Origin: CAIYRG01 sp035632215 | Lineage (GTDB): Bacteria > Pseudomonadota > Alphaproteobacteria > Micropepsales > Micropepsaceae | Length of the DNA: 20,073 nucleotides | NCBI GenBank assembly: GCA_035632215.1 | Contig: DASQHF010000013.1 | Coordinates: 1 to 20,073, forward strand | Direction of reading: 5' to 3' | In this document: positions 1-7,994 of the stretch, in pieces | Layout of the letters: every line of letters begins with the position of its first letter | How positions within the stretch are numbered: position 1 is the first letter of the stretch | Position numbers and translations under genes: made by a program | Notes under the pieces: model-generated | Seen by the model: only the letters and a program-made list of their open reading frames with translations | Told to the model about the DNA's origin: nothing | Database searches by the model: none

Positions 1-918
1 GCCCGTTCCGGGATGGGCTTTGGAGAACGCGCGCCGGGCCATGGAGCGCGACAGGATATCGTGGTCCTTCTCGTCCACCATGATGTTGTTCAGCGCCTTG
101 TAGGATGTCGGCTCTGCCACCGCGAAGAGCAGCGGGTTGACACGAACCTTCATCTCCTCCTCGACATCGCCCTCCGTGATGAAGCCGATGTCGCGCGACA
201 CGGTGGCGCGGATTGCTTCCAACCGGTTGATGAGCGCCTTGTCGGCTTGTAGCTCCTCGACCCCGGTCTTGGGATCGATCCCGACCTCGTCTGCGCGCAC
301 GAAGATGCAGAGATTGGCGGCGTCGATGACGCTCACCTCGATCCGGCCCAATCCCTTAACGTCGAACCAGTCGACGGGACTGCCCGTGGGCAGCACGCCC
401 TTTTTCATCGCTCCGCCACCGAAATCGCCGAAATCGAGATCGATGCGCGGGCCGGTTCCGGGCACCCCGCCGATGCCGAAATCGCCTTTCAGCGCCGGCG
501 CCCCGTCATCGAGCGGAACAGTCGCAAGCAACCGGCGACCGGTATTCACCTGATGGATCGCGACGTTGGCGAGATCGCCGCCAAGGCGGACATATCCCTT
601 GTGCACAGCGTAGAGCGCCGCGCCGGCGGAGAGATTGCCGCAATTGCTGGTCCAATCGATTCGCGGCAGGACGGTCCCGACCTGACCGAAGAGATAATCG
701 ATGTCGCAGTCGGGACGCGTCGGCTTGCCCATGACCGCGACCTTGCTGGTGAGCTTATCCGCCCCGCCGAGCCCGTCGATTTGGCGCACATCGGGACTGC
801 CGAACAGATCGAGAATCTGGCGGTCGCGAAGCTCGCCCGGCGGAGGAAGGGCATCGCGCTCGATGTAGATTCCTTTGCTGCTCCCCCCACGCAGGATGGT
901 GCATTCGATGCCACGCAT
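1..918 (-). CDS. PrpF-family isomerase (methylaconitate isomerase or oxalomesaconate tautomerase type), 3' end cut off
   Basis: The gene starts at the ATG at 918, preceded by an AAGGA ribosome site, and runs off the left edge. It gives the first 306 residues of a family usually near 390. The N-terminus has LRGGSSKG (residues 9-16), GGADKLTSKVAV (51-62), DIDYLFGQV (72-80) and SNCGN (91-95), all typical of the PrpF/DiaF-like fold. K59 and C93 are 34 residues apart, the same spacing as the Lys73/Cys107 pair reported in Shewanella PrpF, so the isomerase site looks intact. Family members move double bonds in tricarboxylic acids: PrpF in the 2-methylcitrate cycle, and LigU/GalD-type enzymes in protocatechuate or gallate breakdown. 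No prpBCD or lig gene is visible here, so the substrate is open. Family placement is firm, substrate is not. Confidence 0.88.
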   Translation of the reverse strand, partial: MRGIECTILRGGSSKGIYIERDALPPPGELRDRQILDLFGSPDVRQIDGLGGADKLTSKVAVMGKPTRPDCDIDYLFGQVGTVLPRIDWTSNCGNLSAGAALYAVHKGYVRLGGDLANVAIHQVNTGRRLLATVPLDDGAPALKGDFGIGGVPGTGPRIDLDFGDFGGGAMKKGVLPTGSPVDWFDVKGLGRIEVSVIDAANLCIFVRADEVGIDPKTGVEELQADKALINRLEAIRATVSRDIGFITEGDVEEEMKVRVNPLLFAVAEPTSYKALNNIMVDEKDHDILSRSMARRAFSKAHPGTG

Positions 919-1059
919 GGTTGATTTCCTTGCCCCGATTTCCAGGTGCTTAAAATGACGCTATTCGGGAATTTAGTTGATTTGTTGCAGTGCCGCCACT
1001 GATGGCCCAAGCGCGATAAATTGGGATAATGTTTTTTGGGACCATGCGGGGGCTATTTG

Positions 1060-1683
1060 GTGGCCGGTTCATCGCAACTAGATGCAGTCGCTTCGGCTCA
1101 CCAGCGCCTCCTGGCGGAGCCCGGCTTGCAGTTCGATTTTCCGGCTGCCCCGCCACCACAGCAGCCGCCGGAATGGTGGCTTGCCTTCCTGAAATTTCTC
1201 GCGCGCTTGCAGCCCTTCTTCGAAATCCTGTTCTGGGGCGGGCTCGGCGTTCTTGCGCTCATCGTTCTCTTCTTCATCGCCCGCGAGATCATTCGGCTGC
1301 GCAATAAGGAACGAGACACTGGCGATGGGCAGAAGAACATTCTCCCGGATTGGCGGCCGCCAATCGCACGCGCCCAGGCGCTCCTTGCCGACGCGGACCG
1401 GCTGGCAGCACAGGGACGGTTCGCCGAGGCGGTACATCTCATTCTTTTCCGCAGCATCGACGATATCGACGAGCGCCGGCCGCGCTCCATCAAACCGGCG
1501 CTCACCAGCCGCAACATTGCCGAGCTCGAGGCGCTCCCCAAATCCGCGCGGCCCGCCTTCGCGCAAATCGCCACAAGCGTGGAGCGCAGCTTTTTCGGCG
1601 GGCGCGAGATCGACGAAAAGGATTTCGCCGAATGCCGGCGGGCCTATGAAGCCTTCGCGCTTCCCCATGCCTGGAGCGCGTGA
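1060..1683 (+). CDS. DUF4129 domain-containing membrane protein
   Basis: First gene of the MoxR operon, 207 residues. One transmembrane helix lies at about 55-77. A cytoplasmic C-terminal DUF4129 region (about 105-200) contains the typical block FAEAVHLILFRSIDDI (121-136) followed by RRPRSIKPALTSRNI (139-153). The N-terminal 40 residues are proline-rich. I chose the GTG at 1060, which has a GGGGG run about 8 nt upstream. A TTG at 1036 in the same frame would add eight residues but has no ribosome site. The stop codon overlaps the next start (TGATG), which implies coupled translation. DUF4129 often accompanies MoxR and DUF58 genes, commonly with a transglutaminase-like protein, but none is present here. 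The molecular role is unknown; it is probably a membrane partner of the MoxR system. Confidence 0.85.
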   Translation: MAGSSQLDAVASAHQRLLAEPGLQFDFPAAPPPQQPPEWWLAFLKFLARLQPFFEILFWGGLGVLALIVLFFIAREIIRLRNKERDTGDGQKNILPDWRPPIARAQALLADADRLAAQGRFAEAVHLILFRSIDDIDERRPRSIKPALTSRNIAELEALPKSARPAFAQIATSVERSFFGGREIDEKDFAECRRAYEAFALPHAWSA

Positions 1684-2930
1684 TGGAAGCCGCCGCCAAA
1701 CCGCAGGTCTTCTCCCCGCGGGTCGCGCTCGCGCTGGTCGCGATCGGCGCGCTTTCACTCCTCGCCTTCGTCGTGTTCTCAGCCTATGCACCGGAAACCG
1801 ATGCGGAATTCGACGGCCGCCCCAACGCGCTGTCGCGCTCGGCGATCGGCTTTGCCGGGCTCGTGACGTTTCTGCGCGCGGAAAATATTTCGGTTGCGAT
1901 CAGCAGGGGATCGAGCGCGAGGGCGTACGCGGCCGCGAGCCTGATTGTCCTCACTCCGAGTCTTGCCAACAATACCGCCGAGGTGAACGGCGTCACCTCG
2001 GCCGGGCCGCGGCTGATCATTCTTCCGAAATGGAGCGCCATGCCCGACTTTCTGCATCCAGGCTGGGTGCAGAAAGTCGGAACGCTGTCCACCGAACGCC
2101 TAGTCACGCGACTGCTCGACCCGCTCGCCAAGGGATCGGCCCTCAATCGCGCGACCGGCAGTGCATCGCCGAGCCTTCGCAGGAGCGCCGACAACAGAGT
2201 ACTGAAGGCCGGGCCCGTCGATTCTCTGCAGACGATCTCAGGACCTCAATGGACGGTTTCCATTGCCGATGATCAGGGGCGGATCATTCTCGGACGCTTG
2301 AACGGAACCCAGGTTTACGTTCTCTCCGATCCCGATCTCATGAACACGCTCGGACTGCACGATCTATCCACCGCACGCGTATCCGACGATATCATTCGCG
2401 GGCTGCGCCGAGGGAATGGCCCGGTGATCTTCGACGTGACGCTCGCAGGCTATCGCAGCGCACCCAATCTCCTGCGCCTACCCTTCGAGCCGCCGCTCTT
2501 GGGCGCGACCCTGTGTGCGCTCCTCGCGGCTCTCCTTATGGGAGCGCATGCCGCAACGCGGTTCGGAAAGCCGTCAGAGAGTGGACGCGTGTTCGCGTTC
2601 GGCAAGCAGGCGCTCGCGGATAATTCGGCGTCGCTCATCGCGATGGCAAAGCGCGAAGCGAGCATCACGCCGCGTTATGCTGCCGCGATCCGGGCGCGCG
2701 TGGCACGGGCCATCGGCGCATCCGCGGTGGGCGCCTCTGCAATTGGCGACGCGTCGGCGAAGGATGCGGCGTTGAACGAGCTCTTGGATCGGCAGCGGCC
2801 ACGGGATGCACAAGCCGACCCGCTGTCCCAAATCTTCGCGCAAGCCAAGCGCGCCGAAGATGCCTCCGACGCGCTTCGCGTCGCGCGCAAGCTTTATCGC
2901 TGGAGACGGGAGATGTTGCATGGACGCTGA
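1683..2930 (+). CDS. DUF4350 domain-containing membrane protein
   Basis: Encodes 415 residues from the ATG at 1683, which shares its A with the upstream stop. An in-frame GTG at 1680 is a possible alternative start. Helix 1 (about 14-34) is followed by an extracytoplasmic DUF4350-like domain with the characteristic beginning GRPNALSRSAIGFAGL and the later block GRLNGTQVYVLSDPDLMN. A second helix lies at about 269-287, followed by a cytoplasmic tail of about 125 residues rich in Ala and Arg. The tail includes a small low-complexity stretch (AIGASAVGASAIGDASA). DUF4350 is structurally related to GATase-like/ThuA-like folds and is usually found beside MoxR genes. The 3' end overlaps the moxR-type gene by 11 nt. 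Its function is unknown; an envelope or assembly role with the ATPase is inferred from context. Confidence 0.85.
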   Translation: MEAAAKPQVFSPRVALALVAIGALSLLAFVVFSAYAPETDAEFDGRPNALSRSAIGFAGLVTFLRAENISVAISRGSSARAYAAASLIVLTPSLANNTAEVNGVTSAGPRLIILPKWSAMPDFLHPGWVQKVGTLSTERLVTRLLDPLAKGSALNRATGSASPSLRRSADNRVLKAGPVDSLQTISGPQWTVSIADDQGRIILGRLNGTQVYVLSDPDLMNTLGLHDLSTARVSDDIIRGLRRGNGPVIFDVTLAGYRSAPNLLRLPFEPPLLGATLCALLAALLMGAHAATRFGKPSESGRVFAFGKQALADNSASLIAMAKREASITPRYAAAIRARVARAIGASAVGASAIGDASAKDAALNELLDRQRPRDAQADPLSQIFAQAKRAEDASDALRVARKLYRWRREMLHGR

Positions 2931-3876
2931 AGGCGTAAAGACGATCGCCGACCGCATCCGTTCCGAGGTGAGGAAAGCGATCATCGGCCAGACGGACACG
3001 CTTGATCTGATGCTGATCGCGCTTTTCGCGGGCGGCCACGTCCTTCTCGAAGGCCCGCCCGGCACGGCGAAAACGCTGCTGGCGCAGGCCTTCGCGCGGT
3101 CCTTAAGCCTGCGCTTCGGCCGCATTCAATTCACGCCCGACTTAATGCCCGGCGACATCGTGGGGACCAATCTGTTCAATTTCCAGACCAGCGCCTTCAC
3201 GCTGACCAAGGGACCGATCTTCTGCGACGTTCTCTTGGCGGATGAGATCAATCGCACGCCGCCGAAAACCCAAGCCGCGCTTTTGGAGGCGATGCAGGAG
3301 CGCAAGGTGACGCTCGACGGCGCGAGCTATCCTCTTGGCGATCGCTTCATGGTGGTCGCAACCGAGAATCCGATCGAGCAGCAGGGCACCTATCCCCTGC
3401 CCGAGGCGCAGCTCGACCGTTTCCTATTCAAGCAAAAGCTCGACTACCCGTCCGCGACGGAAGAGCGCGCCATCGTGCAAGCGCATGGCTCTCGGATCGG
3501 CATGCCGGACCCGGTCGCTTTGGGCGTGGAGGCCGCCGGGAGTGCCGGCGATATTGCCGGCGTGATCGACACCGTCGCGCAGGTGCGCGTCACCGAGGCC
3601 GTCGTCGATTATATCGTCGCGATCGTGCGTGCGAGCCGCGCCAACGCGGACATTGCCTATGGTGCTTCGCCCAGAAGCGCCGCGATGATCGCGACCGCCG
3701 CGCGGACGCGAGCCGCACTCGAGGGACGCGACTACGTGATCCCCGACGACGTCAAGGCGCTCGCGCTGCCTGCGCTTCGCCATCGGGTCGTGCTTTCGCC
3801 CGCGGCCGAAATCGATGGCCGCAGGGTCGATGACGTGATCACCGCGATGATCGAGCGCGTGGAAGCACCGAGGTGA
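2920..3876 (+). CDS. MoxR-family AAA+ ATPase
   Basis: Encodes 318 residues. Walker A is EGPPGTAKT (44-52), Walker B is LLADEINR (105-112), and the sensor-1 region with its extension is ATENPIEQQGTYPLPEAQLD (147-166). This last block is diagnostic for MoxR. Sensor 2 and the lid follow in the C-terminal third (YGASPRSAAMI). The length is normal for the family. I chose the ATG at 2920, inside the end of the upstream gene and preceded by a GGAGA purine stretch, because the product then begins just before the conserved helix leading to IIGQ. An in-frame upstream start at 2806 would add unrelated residues encoded within the DUF4350 tail. MoxR ATPases act as chaperone-like remodelers and typically partner VWA-type proteins. 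The DUF58 gene directly downstream is the expected partner. Confidence 0.96.
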   Translation: MDAEGVKTIADRIRSEVRKAIIGQTDTLDLMLIALFAGGHVLLEGPPGTAKTLLAQAFARSLSLRFGRIQFTPDLMPGDIVGTNLFNFQTSAFTLTKGPIFCDVLLADEINRTPPKTQAALLEAMQERKVTLDGASYPLGDRFMVVATENPIEQQGTYPLPEAQLDRFLFKQKLDYPSATEERAIVQAHGSRIGMPDPVALGVEAAGSAGDIAGVIDTVAQVRVTEAVVDYIVAIVRASRANADIAYGASPRSAAMIATAARTRAALEGRDYVIPDDVKALALPALRHRVVLSPAAEIDGRRVDDVITAMIERVEAPR

Positions 3877-5186
3877 TCTACCCCACCGGCCGCGCCATCA
3901 TCATCGCCGCGCTCGGCATGCCGCTGACGCTCTTGGCCGCGCTCGGCAATCAGAGATTGTGGCTCTTGGGCGTTGCGTGGCTCGTGCTCGTGCTGGGCCT
4001 CGTAGTCGCTGACGCGCTTTTGGGCGCGTGGCGATCGGAGTTGAAGCTCGAGCCGCTCGTCCCGATCACGCTTCCCATGGGGGCGGGAGGCCAGGCGCTG
4101 GTGACAGCGACGTTCGGCGGTCAGTCGGCGCCGAATGAAGTCGAACTCGTGCTCGACGCGAACAGTTTCATCGACGTCATCCCTCGCAAACGTACCTTAG
4201 CGCTGGTCGAAAACGGCGGACGGACGAGCTTCAAGCTCACACCGTTACGGCGTGGAGCGGGCGCGCTCGAGAATCTTTGGGTCCGCTGGCGCGGGCCGCT
4301 CGGCCTCGTGTGGAAGCAATCCGTCGAGGCCCTCGACTGTTCCGTTCCCATCGTCCCCAACATCGAAGCGGTCAAGGAAGAAGCGTTGCGGCTTTTCCAG
4401 CGCAACGCGCTGTTCGGCTTGAACGTCCAGCGCGATATCGGGGACGGCGCCGAGTTCCATGCGTTGACTGAATTCCGCACCGGCATGGATAGGCGCACCA
4501 TCGACTGGAAGCAGACCGCCAAGCACGCAAAGCTGCTCGCGAAGGAATTCCGCACCGAGAAGAACCAGCAGATCGTGATCGCGCTCGACACCGGGCGGCT
4601 GATGTGCGAGCCGCTGGCCGGCCAGCCGCGGCTCGATCGCGCGCTGCACGCGGGATTGTTGCTGGGCTACGCCGCGCTGAAGCTCGGAGATCGCGTCGGA
4701 TTGTTCGCATTCGATGCCAAAAAACGGCTGTCGAGCGGCACGATTTCGGGCTCGAGATCCTTCCCCGTGCTTCAGCGCCTGGCGGCGCGCATCGACTATT
4801 CGAACGAAGAAACCAATTTCACGCTCGGGCTCACGCAATTGTCGGGCGAGCTGGAGCGGCGGTCCTTGATCGTCATCTTCACGGACTTCGCCGATGCGAC
4901 GAGTGCCGAGCTGATGATTGAAAACACGGCGCGTCTCCTGCGCACCCATCTCGTTCTTTTTGTCGTCTTCCGCGATGAGGAGCTCGAAGCGATGGTGGAC
5001 AGGGAGCCGGTCGAGGCGAAGGATATCTCGCGCGCGGTGATCGCGGATGCGCTCTTGCGCGAGCGCGAAGTGGTGACGACGAGGCTCAAGCGCCTAGGTG
5101 CCGAGATCGTCGACGCGCCGGCCGAGCGCGCCGGGATCAATCTGCTGAACGCCTATCTCGATCTGAAGCGGCGGAACGTGCTGTAG
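3873..5186 (+). CDS. DUF58 (VWA-like) membrane protein
   Basis: Encodes 437 residues starting with GTG at 3873, inside the moxR stop (GTGA overlap). Two adjacent hydrophobic helices (about 7-47) anchor the N-terminus. An extended beta-rich region follows, then the DUF58 core at about 191-227 with EFHALTEFRTGMDRRTIDW and the following KHAKLLAKEF. Next comes a VWA-type strand and metal-site-like segment, IVIALDTGRLM (about 233-243). The first MIDAS position is therefore DTGR rather than the classic DxSxS, as is common in DUF58 proteins. A second VWA-like strand, LIVIFTDFAD, sits near residue 333. Together with MoxR this is the core pair of the operon, and the ATPase probably loads or remodels this protein at the membrane. 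No direct enzymatic function is known. Confidence 0.93.
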   Translation: MIYPTGRAIIIAALGMPLTLLAALGNQRLWLLGVAWLVLVLGLVVADALLGAWRSELKLEPLVPITLPMGAGGQALVTATFGGQSAPNEVELVLDANSFIDVIPRKRTLALVENGGRTSFKLTPLRRGAGALENLWVRWRGPLGLVWKQSVEALDCSVPIVPNIEAVKEEALRLFQRNALFGLNVQRDIGDGAEFHALTEFRTGMDRRTIDWKQTAKHAKLLAKEFRTEKNQQIVIALDTGRLMCEPLAGQPRLDRALHAGLLLGYAALKLGDRVGLFAFDAKKRLSSGTISGSRSFPVLQRLAARIDYSNEETNFTLGLTQLSGELERRSLIVIFTDFADATSAELMIENTARLLRTHLVLFVVFRDEELEAMVDREPVEAKDISRAVIADALLREREVVTTRLKRLGAEIVDAPAERAGINLLNAYLDLKRRNVL

Positions 5187-5195
5187 GATCGGACC

Positions 5196-6185
5196 ATGGC
5201 CGAACTCACCCTCAAAAGCCGGAGGTTCCGCGAAGAGCGCGAAGGGGAGTGGCGCAAGCTCGAGGAGCTGCTCGCGCGCGCCGAGAAGACTTCGTCTGCC
5301 CTCTCCGACGACGACATCATCGCGCTGCCCGTGCTCTACCGCGAAGCGCTATCTTCTCTTTCCGTCGCGCGCGCTATTTCGCTCGATCAATCGCTGATCG
5401 CATATCTGGAGAGCCTCTGCACCCGCGGCTATTTCTTCGTCTACGGCACCCGAGCAACGCTTCTCGAGCGCATCCAGGCTTTCTTCCGGAAGGACTGGCC
5501 GCAAGCCGCGCGCGACTTGTGGCGCGAGACGTTGATCTCGGTCGCTTTGACCGCACTCGGAATCGCCATCGCCTTCGCGCTCACCTCCTCCGACACGAGC
5601 TGGTTCTACTCCTTTGTCGGCCAGGGCATGGCGCAAGGTCGCGAGCCCACCGCCACGACGGCGGATTTGCGCGCAACCCTCTTCGGCGGCCCGGAACAGG
5701 GATTCCTGGCTGTCTTCGCCACTTTCCTCTTCACCCATAACGCGCAGATCGCGATCCTTGCCTTTGCACTCGGGTTTGCGTTTTGCGTGCCGGCGGCCTT
5801 CCTCGTTTTCTACAACGGACTCACCCTTGGCGCCTTCATTTCACTCTTCGTGTCGCATGGGTTGGGGATCGAGTTCGGCGGCTGGATATCGATCCACGGA
5901 ACGACCGAGCTTTTTGCCGTTGCCCTTGCCGGCGCCGCCGGTTTCCGGCTCGGCTGGACGCTTGCTTTTCCCGGAGCGCAATCGCGTGTCGAAGCGATGA
6001 GCGAAGCGGGCAAAAAAGCGGCGATCATCATGACGGGCGTCGTCTGCATGCTCGGCGTCGCCGGAATGCTCGAGGGCATAGGCCGCCAGCTCGTGACGGA
6101 CACGCTGACGCGCTACGCGATCGGGATCGCGGCGATCGTCCTCTGGTGCGTATATCTCTACTTGCCAAGGGAGCACGAGCCATGA
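5196..6185 (+). CDS. SpoIIM-family (stage II sporulation protein M-like) membrane protein
   Basis: Encodes 329 residues from ATG 5196, 9 nt after the DUF58 stop. About 110 soluble N-terminal residues, predicted helical and charged, precede five or so hydrophobic segments. These begin near 113-130 (LISVALTALGIAIAFAL). The central region FLFTHNAQIAILAFALGFAF followed by FLVFYNGLTLGAF is the hallmark SpoIIM/DUF95 block, with the conserved N-x-Q-I and YNG-x-x-LG elements. Despite the name, this family is widespread in non-sporulating bacteria, and nothing here suggests sporulation. In this context it is a membrane component of the MoxR/DUF58 module. Its stop overlaps the next start (ATGA), giving translational coupling with the RDD gene. 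Confidence 0.92.
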   Translation: MAELTLKSRRFREEREGEWRKLEELLARAEKTSSALSDDDIIALPVLYREALSSLSVARAISLDQSLIAYLESLCTRGYFFVYGTRATLLERIQAFFRKDWPQAARDLWRETLISVALTALGIAIAFALTSSDTSWFYSFVGQGMAQGREPTATTADLRATLFGGPEQGFLAVFATFLFTHNAQIAILAFALGFAFCVPAAFLVFYNGLTLGAFISLFVSHGLGIEFGGWISIHGTTELFAVALAGAAGFRLGWTLAFPGAQSRVEAMSEAGKKAAIIMTGVVCMLGVAGMLEGIGRQLVTDTLTRYAIGIAAIVLWCVYLYLPREHEP

Positions 6186-7069
6186 GCACGGCCGAAGCCC
6201 CTGTTGGCCGCCCGCCTCCGCCCGGAACTCCGCCCGAGCGCGTGCGCGAGCTGATCACGCCGGAAGGCATCGATCTTAAATTGCGCTTGGCCGATATGAG
6301 CGAGCGCGCCACCGCGTTCTTCATCGATATCGCCATCATGGTCGGCATCCTCGTGGGCGGCACGCTGATCGTGTTTCTGTTTGCGCTTGGCTTAGGCAGG
6401 CGCTCGGTCGAGGTCATCGCGATCATCTGGCTGTTGGGCTCGTTCTTCCTGCGCAACTTCTATTTCATGGCGTTCGAGCTCACTCCACGCGCCGCGACGC
6501 CGGGAAAACGCGCGCTCGGCCTGCGCGTCACCACGCGCAACGGCGGGCCATTGGGCTTCGATGCGATCTTCGCCCGCAATGCGATGCGCGAGCTCGAGCT
6601 GTTTCTGCCTTTGAGCTTTCTTTCCGTCTACGGGCGAGAGGCCGGCGGCTGGGGATGGTTCGCGGGTCTCATCTGGTGCGCGGTCTTCGTGTTCTTCCCC
6701 TTGTTCAATCGCGATCGCTTGCGGGTCGGCGATTTCATCGCCGGCACCTGGGTGATCCGCGCGCCCAAGCGCTCGCTCGAGCTCGATCTCGCTTCCCCTG
6801 AACAAAAGGACAATTTCCTGTTCACACGAGACGAAGTCGACGCCTACGGCATCAAGGAATTGAGCGTGCTGGAAGAGGTCTTGCGGCGGAAGGATCCGCC
6901 GACCATGGAAGCGGTCGCGTCCCGCATCCGCAACAAGCTCAAGCGCGGTCGCGCCTTCGGCGAATCCGACCAACAGTTCCTGGAAGCCTATTATCGAGCT
7001 TTAAGAGCCCGACTCGAAACGCGGATGCTGTTCGGCCACCGCCGCCGTGACAAATTCGACAAGACGTAA
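6182..7069 (+). CDS. RDD-family membrane protein
   Basis: Encodes 295 residues from ATG 6182 (ATGA overlap with the SpoIIM-like gene). An open frame extends further upstream, but that part lies inside the preceding gene and has no support. After a proline-rich start, the RDD domain begins near residue 37 with LADMSERATAFFIDIAIMVG. It continues through FELTPRAATPGKRALGLRV, the signature RDD loop, to about 195, with three or four transmembrane segments. The C-terminal 100 residues are soluble and charged (RRKDPPTMEAVASRIRNKL) and probably cytoplasmic. The gene ends the operon. RDD proteins are proposed transporters or membrane scaffolds of mostly unknown substrate. Its stop lies only 4 nt from the convergent stop of the minus-strand membrane gene. 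Confidence 0.93.
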   Translation: MSTAEAPVGRPPPPGTPPERVRELITPEGIDLKLRLADMSERATAFFIDIAIMVGILVGGTLIVFLFALGLGRRSVEVIAIIWLLGSFFLRNFYFMAFELTPRAATPGKRALGLRVTTRNGGPLGFDAIFARNAMRELELFLPLSFLSVYGREAGGWGWFAGLIWCAVFVFFPLFNRDRLRVGDFIAGTWVIRAPKRSLELDLASPEQKDNFLFTRDEVDAYGIKELSVLEEVLRRKDPPTMEAVASRIRNKLKRGRAFGESDQQFLEAYYRALRARLETRMLFGHRRRDKFDKT

Positions 7070-7073
7070 CGGA

Positions 7074-7883
7074 CTAATCGAACACTGCCGCCAATGCCTC
7101 CGGGCCGATGCCTTCCTTGACGACGCGCAGCTCGTAATAGACCGATGCGGTTCCCGCGGCCACGATCACGAGATTGATGATTGCGGCAAACGTTGACGCG
7201 AGAATGTGAGACGGACTGGTGGTCCATGCCCGCATCGCCGCGGCGGGATCCCCCGAAGCGCTTAACATGAACTGAGCCGCCGACAAGCCGCCGAAGACGG
7301 CACCGACGATCACCTCGAAAATGACGAAGGCAACCGCAAGGCCGAAGATTGCCCAACGGTGACCGCGCGTGAGCTCGCTACTACGCCCAAGTGCGGCCGT
7401 GATCCCCGAGTGTTCGACAACTCGGACCGGCACCGCGACCGACCACATCAGCGCCAGGATGATTCCGGGCACCAGAAGCAGGATCATCCCTCCGAGAACA
7501 CCGAGCCCGACAAGAATACTGAGAACGAAGAGCGGAAAAAAATTCGCCAAGCCCGTCGACAGAGCATCGGCGAACGAGGCGCGTTTCCCGTTCAAATACG
7601 CGACAGTCGAGTGCACGACCGCAGCCTGAAACACGAAGTAGGCGACGAAATAGATAAGGCCCGCTACGCCGGCCGTGCTGAAAGCGCCCAGATCGAAATG
7701 GCGCTCGAGCGGATTGAGCCCCGCCGCGAAACGATACCAGCCCCAATACATGAAGGCGGCGGGCACGCCCGGGAGCAGCGCCAACAATGTGAACGGCACG
7801 ATATTGTTGCCGATAACTCCAAACGTCCGTGATGCAACGCGGCCTATTTGGAAGCGAGAAACTGCAGCGTCGGCGACCGCCAT
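7074..7883 (-). CDS. multi-pass membrane protein, paralogue A (YciC/GDPD-membrane-domain-like)
   Basis: Encodes 269 residues with about six hydrophobic segments. I chose the ATG at 7883: AGGAGG lies 5 nt upstream, and the product then begins MAVADAAVSRFQIGRV, matching the start of its neighbour. An ATG at 7886 and a GTG at 7907 are possible but less well placed. Recognisable blocks are LVPGIILALMWSVAVPV and GRSSELTRGHRWAIFG. These resemble the membrane domains of YciC-like and glycerophosphodiesterase-membrane-domain proteins (pattern: PGI..a..W.va.pv..E..g...al.RS..Lt.G). It is a clear tandem paralogue of the gene at 7995-8774: both end in YYELRV-x-KEGIGPEALA-x-VFD. The function is unknown. 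It converges on the MoxR operon with a 4-nt gap, so the two transcripts probably overlap. Confidence 0.87.
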   Translation of the reverse strand: MAVADAAVSRFQIGRVASRTFGVIGNNIVPFTLLALLPGVPAAFMYWGWYRFAAGLNPLERHFDLGAFSTAGVAGLIYFVAYFVFQAAVVHSTVAYLNGKRASFADALSTGLANFFPLFVLSILVGLGVLGGMILLLVPGIILALMWSVAVPVRVVEHSGITAALGRSSELTRGHRWAIFGLAVAFVIFEVIVGAVFGGLSAAQFMLSASGDPAAAMRAWTTSPSHILASTFAAIINLVIVAAGTASVYYELRVVKEGIGPEALAAVFD

Positions 7884-7943
7884 CATGTCCTCCTCGAGGC
7901 GAACCACTATTCAACATCAAATTGGAGAAACGAGCCAGTGCAT

Positions 7944-7969
7944 GCGTCCGCGATATTTGTCGCGGACGC
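7944..7969. repeat. perfect stem-loop between the two membrane paralogues
   Basis: A 10-bp perfect inverted repeat, GCGTCCGCGA (7944-7953) and TCGCGGACGC (7960-7969), encloses a 6-nt loop. It lies 26 nt past the stop of paralogue B and 61 nt before the start of paralogue A. No T-run follows on either strand, so it is not a standard intrinsic terminator. It could be an mRNA stabilising or processing hairpin that sets the ratio of the two products, or a partial terminator. Confidence 0.6.
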
Positions 7970-7994
7970 GGTGAGCGCTGGGCGAGATCTGTCC

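Noticed and set aside
546..1010. Minus-strand open frame of 154 codons overlapping the start of the PrpF-family gene
   Set aside because: It is out of frame with the PrpF-family gene, whose own frame carries diagnostic motifs, and its translation is low in conserved features.
1015..1030. AT-rich GATAAA/GATAAT as a -10 element for the MoxR operon
   Set aside because: No -35 element is found at a suitable distance, so a promoter cannot be supported.
2690..2765. Ala/Gly/Ser low-complexity stretch in the DUF4350 protein tail as a possible repeat insertion
   Set aside because: It is only a short imperfect run within a cytoplasmic tail; no repeated DNA unit is clear enough to call.
4245..4949. 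Minus-strand open frame of 234 codons inside the DUF58 gene
   Set aside because: It is the antisense shadow of a conserved gene, with no ribosome site or domain.
5196..6185. SpoIIM-like gene as evidence of sporulation
   Set aside because: The family is common in non-sporulating bacteria and sits in a MoxR context here; no other sporulation gene is present.
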